DNA of 64,000 nucleotides, from NCBI RefSeq assembly GCF_011395035.1, contig NZ_CP024768.1, positions 1,175,377 to 1,239,376 of the forward strand. The letters run 5' to 3'. The position numbers and the translations under genes are program-made. This document shows, piece by piece, positions 59,499 through 64,000 of this stretch (position 1 is its first letter; each line of letters begins with the position of its first letter). Source of the stretch: Pantoea cypripedii. Its GTDB lineage: Bacteria > Pseudomonadota > Gammaproteobacteria > Enterobacterales > Enterobacteriaceae. The notes below the pieces were generated by a model that ran no database searches, was not told the DNA's origin, and was given only the letters and a program-made list of their open reading frames with translations.

Positions 59499-60272
59499 AT
59501 GCTATCAAAACATTACCGCTGGGGTGCCGTTGCCGTTCTGTCTTTCTCACTGACCGGACCGGCACTGGCCGCAGATAAAATCACCGTGTTTGCTGCGGCT
59601 TCACTGACCAATGCGTTGCAGGAAATTGGCACGCAATATCAGAAACAAACCGGCGTTGAAATTGTGTCGTCCTTCGCTTCTTCGTCCACGCTGGCTCGCC
59701 AGATTGAACAGGGCGCGCCAGCGGATCTGTTTATTTCTGCCGATCAGCAGTGGATGGATGATGCGGTGCAGAAAAAGAGCGTGATCGACAACACGCGCTA
59801 TACCCTGCTGGGCAATGACCTGGTGCTGGTGGCTCCGCGCAGCAACAGCGCCAAAGCCGTCACTATCAATGAAAAAACCGACTGGAAAAGCCTGCTGAAA
59901 GGCGAGCGTCTGGCGGTGGGCGATCCGGATCATGTACCGGCCGGGATTTACGCCAAAGAAGCCTTACAGAAGCTGGGCGCGTGGGACACCTTAGCGCCGG
60001 TATTGGCACCCGGTAATAGCGTGCGTGCTGCGCTGGCGCTGGTAGAACGTAATGAAACGCCTTACGGCATCGTGTACGGTTCTGATGCGGTAGCCAGTGA
60101 TAAAGTCCAGGTTGTCGGTCGTTTCCCGGAAGATAGCCACAAACCGGTGGAATATCCGATGGCGATTGTCAAAGAACATCAGCGCGCGCCGGTTGAGGCC
60201 TTCTACAAATATTTGCAGGGGCCGGAAGCCGCCGCAGTGTTTAAACAGTATGGATTTACGCCGAAGAAATGA
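59499..60272 (+). CDS. modA: Molybdate-binding protein ModA
   Basis: A 257-residue periplasmic protein: signal peptide cut after PALA, then DKITVFAAASLTNALQEIG and SFASSSTLARQIEQGAPADLFISAD, which carry the oxyanion-binding Ser residues. AAGGAG precedes the ATG. Its end overlaps modB (ATGA). Confidence 0.96.
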   Translation: MLSKHYRWGAVAVLSFSLTGPALAADKITVFAAASLTNALQEIGTQYQKQTGVEIVSSFASSSTLARQIEQGAPADLFISADQQWMDDAVQKKSVIDNTRYTLLGNDLVLVAPRSNSAKAVTINEKTDWKSLLKGERLAVGDPDHVPAGIYAKEALQKLGAWDTLAPVLAPGNSVRAALALVERNETPYGIVYGSDAVASDKVQVVGRFPEDSHKPVEYPMAIVKEHQRAPVEAFYKYLQGPEAAAVFKQYGFTPKK

Positions 60273-60958
60273 TATTGAGTGATCCTGAATGGCAGGCGGT
60301 GTTTCTCAGCCTGAGAGTTTCCTGCGTGGCGGTGCTGTGCAGCCTGCCGTTTGGCATCCTGATGGCCTGGATTCTGGCGCGCTGCCAGTTTCCAGGCAAA
60401 ACCCTGCTGGATAGCCTGATCCATCTGCCGCTGGTGCTGCCACCGGTGGTGGTGGGTTATCTGCTGCTGATTTCCCTCGGACGCCGTGGCTTTATTGGCC
60501 AATGGTTGTATGACTGGTTCGGCATCAGTTTTGCTTTTAGCTGGCGCGGTGCGGTGATTGCCGCGGCGGTGATCGCGTTTCCGCTGATGGTGCGGGCGAT
60601 TCGCCTGGCGCTGGAAGGCGTCGATACCCGGCTGGAACAGGCGGCGCGCACCCTGGGGGCGGGGCGCTGGCGCGTATTTTTCACCATCACCTTACCCCTG
60701 ACTTTTCCCGGCATTATTGTCGGCACGGTACTGGCTTTTGCCCGCTCGCTGGGCGAATTTGGTGCCACTATCACCTTTGTCTCCAATATTCCCGGCGAAA
60801 CCCGCACCATCCCGTCAGCGATGTTTACCCTGATTGAAACGCCCGGGGCGGAAAATGCCGCCGTACGGCTGTGTGCGGTGGCGATATTGCTGGCGCTGTT
60901 GTCGCTGGTGGCATCGGAGCTGCTGGCACGCTGGGGCCGTAAGCGGCTGGGGGTGTAA
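60269..60958 (+). CDS. modB: Molybdate ABC permease ModB
   Basis: A 229-residue inner-membrane permease (E. coli 229) with five helices and the EAA loop EQAARTLGAGRWRVFFTITLPL. It overlaps modA by four bases and modC by one (TAATG), so subunits are coupled. Confidence 0.96.
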   Translation: MILSDPEWQAVFLSLRVSCVAVLCSLPFGILMAWILARCQFPGKTLLDSLIHLPLVLPPVVVGYLLLISLGRRGFIGQWLYDWFGISFAFSWRGAVIAAAVIAFPLMVRAIRLALEGVDTRLEQAARTLGAGRWRVFFTITLPLTFPGIIVGTVLAFARSLGEFGATITFVSNIPGETRTIPSAMFTLIETPGAENAAVRLCAVAILLALLSLVASELLARWGRKRLGV

Positions 60959-62016
60959 TGCTGACACTTAATTTTTCCCAGCAGCTGGGCAATCACCAGC
61001 TGGATGTGGATGTCGATATTCCTGGCAAGGGCATCACCGCTATTTTTGGTGTTTCTGGTGCCGGTAAAACCTCGCTGATTAATGCCATTGGTGGCTTAAC
61101 GCAGCCACAACGTGGGCACATCAAACTGAACGAGCGGCTGTTGTTTGATGCCGATTCCAGCCTGAACCTGCCGCCTGAAAAGCGCCGCATCGGTTATGTG
61201 TTTCAGGATGCTCGCCTGTTCCCGCATTACAGCGTGCGCGGCAATCTGCAATATGGCATGGCGGCCGCGATGAAGCCGCAGTTTGATAGCCTGGTGGCGC
61301 TGCTGGGCCTGGAACCGTTGCTGCGCCGTGCGCCGTCTTCTCTGTCGGGGGGTGAGAAACAGCGTGTGGCGATTGGCCGTGCACTGCTGACCGCACCGGA
61401 TATCCTGCTGATGGATGAGCCACTGGCTTCGCTCGATCTGCCGCGCAAACGTGAGCTGATGCCTTATCTGCAAAAGCTGGCGAAGCAGGTGGATATTCCA
61501 TTGTTGTATGTATCGCACAGCCTCGACGAGATCCTGCAACTGGCGGATAACGTGCTGGTGCTGGACAGCGGCAAAGTGAAAGCCTTTGGTTCGCTGGAGA
61601 AGGTATGGAGCAGCGCGGCCATGCGTCCGTGGCTGCCGGTGAGCGAGCGCACCAGCGTGCTGCGGGTGCAGGTGCTGGAGCAGCATCCCGATTACCCGAT
61701 GACCGCATTGTCGCTTGGCGATCAACATATCTGGGTCAGCCGGGTTAATCAGCCGCTGAAAACCGTGTTGCGCATTCGCATTGCGTCTGCCGATGTCTCG
61801 CTGGCGTTACAACCGCCGCAAAACACCTCGATCCGCAATATCCTGCCCGCGCAAGTGGTGGAGTTACTGGAGATTGACGATCAGGTGGAGGTGAAGCTGC
61901 GCATCGGCATCAGCGAGTTGTGGGCGCGAATCTCGCCGTGGGCGCGGGATGAGCTGGGCATCCGGCCAGATCAGTGGCTGTATGCCCAGATTAAAAGCGT
62001 GTCGATAACCGCGTAA
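60958..62016 (+). CDS. modC: Molybdate ABC ATPase ModC
   Basis: A 352-residue ATPase (E. coli 352): Walker A GVSGAGKTS, signature SLSGGEKQRVAIGRALL, Walker B ILLMDEPLASLD, and a C-terminal Mop/TOBE domain (about 290-352) that senses molybdate. End of modABC. Confidence 0.96.
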   Translation: MLTLNFSQQLGNHQLDVDVDIPGKGITAIFGVSGAGKTSLINAIGGLTQPQRGHIKLNERLLFDADSSLNLPPEKRRIGYVFQDARLFPHYSVRGNLQYGMAAAMKPQFDSLVALLGLEPLLRRAPSSLSGGEKQRVAIGRALLTAPDILLMDEPLASLDLPRKRELMPYLQKLAKQVDIPLLYVSHSLDEILQLADNVLVLDSGKVKAFGSLEKVWSSAAMRPWLPVSERTSVLRVQVLEQHPDYPMTALSLGDQHIWVSRVNQPLKTVLRIRIASADVSLALQPPQNTSIRNILPAQVVELLEIDDQVEVKLRIGISELWARISPWARDELGIRPDQWLYAQIKSVSITA

Positions 62017-62035
62017 GGTGCAAATGCATGCCTTT

Positions 62036-62057
62036 GTAGCGGCGCGATTTATCGCGC
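62036..62057. repeat. REP-like element, single arm (copy 3)
   Basis: Identical to the right arm of copies 1 and 2 (22 bases), but no left arm is present. Between convergent modC and ybhA. Confidence 0.8.
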
Positions 62058-62077
62058 GGATGTTATGACGTCGCGAA

Positions 62078-62896
62078 TTACAGAATTTCCTGGTAAATCA
62101 CTTCGGCAATGCCGGGCTCCAGATTGGTGCCAATCACCTTGCCGGCGCGCGCTTTAATTGCGTCGTCGGCATTGCCCATCGCCACACCCAGCCCCACTTC
62201 TTCCAGCATGCTGAGATCGTTGTAGTTATCACCGAACGCCAGCACATCTTTCATGCTCAGACCCTGGCTTTCCACCCATTGCGCGAGACGCTTACCTTTA
62301 CTATTGCCGCGCTGGGCGATATCCACCTGATCGTGCCACGACCATTCACAGGCCAGCCCCAGTTCGGCTTCGGTCTGCTCAGCGAATTGTTGTAATGCGC
62401 GCGTGTCAGGATGGGACAAGGCGAATTTCCAGATCGACTGCGCATCATGCGCTGCCTGTACCAGGCTGGGTACGTGCAGGAAGGTCGGACGCTGTTGCGG
62501 TGGCAGCGATTCTGCCCAGTTGAGGGTACGCGTGACATGGCCGGTCGGCTGCTGATAAAGCATCGCGTCATCAACATACAGCAGGCCGTGAATGTTCTGC
62601 TCATCAAGCATTTCAATCACGCGTACTGCCTGTGATTTTTCCAGCGGATCGGACGCCAGCACTTTTTTTGCCTGATAATCATACAAATAGGTGCCGTTGC
62701 AACAGATTGCGGGTGTATCCAGTTGCAGCGCCTGATAAAAAGGGTGGATGGCACAATGGTGACGACCGGTGACGATCAGCACTTTGACGCCAGCCTGCTG
62801 TGCGCGGGCCAGCGCTTCAAGGGATTCAGGCAGAATAGTTTTACGCGGGGTCAGCAGGGTGCCGTCGAGGTCAAGGGCGATTACGCGGTAGCTCAT
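62078..62896 (-). CDS. ybhA: HAD-family phosphatase YbhA (pyridoxal phosphate phosphatase)
   Basis: A 272-residue Cof-type HAD phosphatase, E. coli length. Motif I is IALDLDGTLL, motif II is VTGRHH, motif III has KGKRLAQW and motif IV is FGDNYNDLSML. The E. coli enzyme hydrolyses pyridoxal phosphate and sugar phosphates. Diverges from pgl. Confidence 0.95.
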   Translation of the reverse strand: MSYRVIALDLDGTLLTPRKTILPESLEALARAQQAGVKVLIVTGRHHCAIHPFYQALQLDTPAICCNGTYLYDYQAKKVLASDPLEKSQAVRVIEMLDEQNIHGLLYVDDAMLYQQPTGHVTRTLNWAESLPPQQRPTFLHVPSLVQAAHDAQSIWKFALSHPDTRALQQFAEQTEAELGLACEWSWHDQVDIAQRGNSKGKRLAQWVESQGLSMKDVLAFGDNYNDLSMLEEVGLGVAMGNADDAIKARAGKVIGTNLEPGIAEVIYQEIL

Positions 62897-63041
62897 TACT
62901 CTTTCCGTCTGGAGTTACAAAGTAAACAGTCTACACCGGGCAACAGCTCTGAGACAAAAAACAGGGCACAAATGATTCCAGCGCGGCCAAATGAAACGCG
63001 CTACAGTGATACCCTTTCAGCAAGCCGAACAAGGAGAACGC

Positions 63042-64000
63042 ATGAAACAAGTCGTGTATACCGCCAGCCCCGAGAGCCAGCAAATCCATGCCTGGCAGTT
63101 ACAGGAAGATGGCGTGCTGACGTTATTGCAGGTGACGGATGTTGCCGGTCAGGTGCAGCCGATGGTGGTCAGCCCGAAGAAAGATTTCCTCTATGTCGGC
63201 GTGCGTCCGAATTTCCGTGTGCTGGCCTACCGCATCGCCGCTGATGGCTCGCTCAGCGAAGCGGGTGAAGCCCCACTGCCAGGTAGCCCGACACATATCT
63301 CCACCGACCGTCCCGGCAACTACCTGTTCTGCGGTTCCTACAACGATGCCTGTGTCAGCGTCAGCCCGATTGGCAGCGATGGTTTGCCGCAGGCCCCGAG
63401 CCAGGTGATTGGCGAGCTGGATGGCTGTCACTCCGCCAATATTGATGTGAAAAATCAGACACTGTTTGTTCCGGCGCTGAAGCAGGACCGCATCTGCCTG
63501 TTCCAGCTGAACAGCGATGGTTCTCTGACGCCACGCCCGCAAGCGCAGGTGACGACGGTGGAAGGGGCGGGGCCGCGTCATATGGCGTTCCACCCGAACG
63601 GCGACTACAGCTATTGCGTGAACGAGCTGGATAGCACCGTTGACGTCTGGGCCTTAAGCAATGCGCATGGCGAAGTGGAACGCGTGCAGAGCCTGAACAT
63701 GATGCCTGCCGATTTCACGGGCACCCGCTGGGCAGCGGATATCCACCTGACGCCAGATGGCCGTTTCCTGTATGCCTGCGACCGTACCAGCAGCATCATT
63801 ACGGTGTTCAGCGTCAGCGAAGACGGCGGGCTGTTGACCCTTGAAGGCTTCCAGCCGACGGAAACTCAGCCACGTGGCTTTAACATCGACCACAGCGGCA
63901 ACTACCTGGTGGCGGCGGGCCAGAAATCTCACCATATCGAAGTGTACAAAATCAGCGACGATCGTGGTTTGCTGACGCCGCTGGCGCGCTATGCGGTTGG
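63042..64000 (+). CDS. pgl: 6-phosphogluconolactonase Pgl (cut by window end)
   Basis: The first 319 residues of a protein of about 331, with no stop before the window edge. It is a seven-bladed propeller lactonase (YbhE) acting in the pentose phosphate pathway. It starts MKQVVYTASPESQQIHAW; later repeats read MVVSPKKDFLYVGVRPNFRV, GPRHMAFHPNGDYSYCVNEL and IHLTPDGRFLYACDR. AAGGAG lies six bases before the ATG. Confidence 0.95.
   Translation, partial: MKQVVYTASPESQQIHAWQLQEDGVLTLLQVTDVAGQVQPMVVSPKKDFLYVGVRPNFRVLAYRIAADGSLSEAGEAPLPGSPTHISTDRPGNYLFCGSYNDACVSVSPIGSDGLPQAPSQVIGELDGCHSANIDVKNQTLFVPALKQDRICLFQLNSDGSLTPRPQAQVTTVEGAGPRHMAFHPNGDYSYCVNELDSTVDVWALSNAHGEVERVQSLNMMPADFTGTRWAADIHLTPDGRFLYACDRTSSIITVFSVSEDGGLLTLEGFQPTETQPRGFNIDHSGNYLVAAGQKSHHIEVYKISDDRGLLTPLARYAV

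Noticed and set aside
1..64000. CRISPR arrays, prophage or integrase genes
   Set aside because: No evenly spaced direct repeats with unique spacers, no cas genes and no phage structural or integrase genes were seen.

Overview
The window is a chromosomal segment of an enterobacterium, most probably Erwiniaceae (a Pantoea- or Erwinia-like organism). The case rests on gene order and protein similarity from memory. From kdpE/ybfA through phrB, ybgI, pxpBCA, nei, gltA, sdhCDAB, sucABCD, cydABX, ybgE, ybgC, tolQRAB, pal, cpoB, tRNA-Lys, nadA, pnuC, zitB, ybgS, aroG, gpmA, gal, modFE, acrZ, modABC, ybhA and pgl, the order follows the Escherichia coli backbone at roughly 15-17 minutes. The insertions and losses differ from E. 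coli and fit Erwiniaceae. No genome-wide comparison was possible.

Layout. 1-1.1 kb: C-terminus of an IS110-family transposase and a kdpE gene with no kdpFABCD beside it. 1.3-4.8 kb: ybfA, ybgA, phrB and ybgI. 4.9-9.7 kb: a 5-oxoproline block, with 5-oxoprolinase pxpBCA, two integral-membrane DUF969/DUF979 proteins and pyroglutamyl peptidase pcp. 9.7-22.3 kb: nei, gltA, an ERIC element, then the TCA operon sdhCDAB-sucABCD with an array of hairpins between sdhB and sucA and an operon terminator whose 3' UTR may carry an SdhX-like sRNA. 22.4-24.8 kb: two tandem copies of an unrecognised two-gene module. 25-34.6 kb: cytochrome bd oxidase (cydABX, ybgE) and the Tol-Pal operon. 34.7-35.1 kb: three identical tRNA-Lys genes. 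35.1-37.2 kb: a divergent alkylation-repair pair (an Ada-N/AraC/AlkA fusion and ogt) sharing a control region with a 17-bp inverted repeat.

37.3-40.1 kb: nadA-pnuC (NAD precursors, with a NadR-type operator) and convergent zitB. 40.1-50.1 kb is an insertion relative to E. coli, between zitB and ybgS. It holds an EvgAS/BvgAS-like hybrid two-component system overlapping zitB, and an RpiR-regulated operon of a class-III aminotransferase, a carboxymuconolactone-decarboxylase-like protein, a GlnHPQ-like ABC transporter and a C45-family acyltransferase/amidase. 50.2-56.2 kb: ybgS, aroG, gpmA and galTKM (no galE), with a GalR-type operator. 56.3-56.8 kb: a GC-rich, structured non-coding segment. 56.8-62 kb: molybdate genes modF, modE, acrZ and modABC with a ModE box. 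62-64 kb: ybhA and a pgl gene cut by the window edge.

Most of the window is conserved core metabolism and envelope biology. The best candidates for undescribed biology are the duplicated 233-aa/142-aa module between sucD and cydA, the RpiR-aminotransferase-ABC-C45 operon, and the sensor kinase system fused by overlap to zitB. A REP-like palindromic element (22-nt arms) recurs at three places. All functional statements rest on reading motifs and remembered family knowledge; no database search was run.
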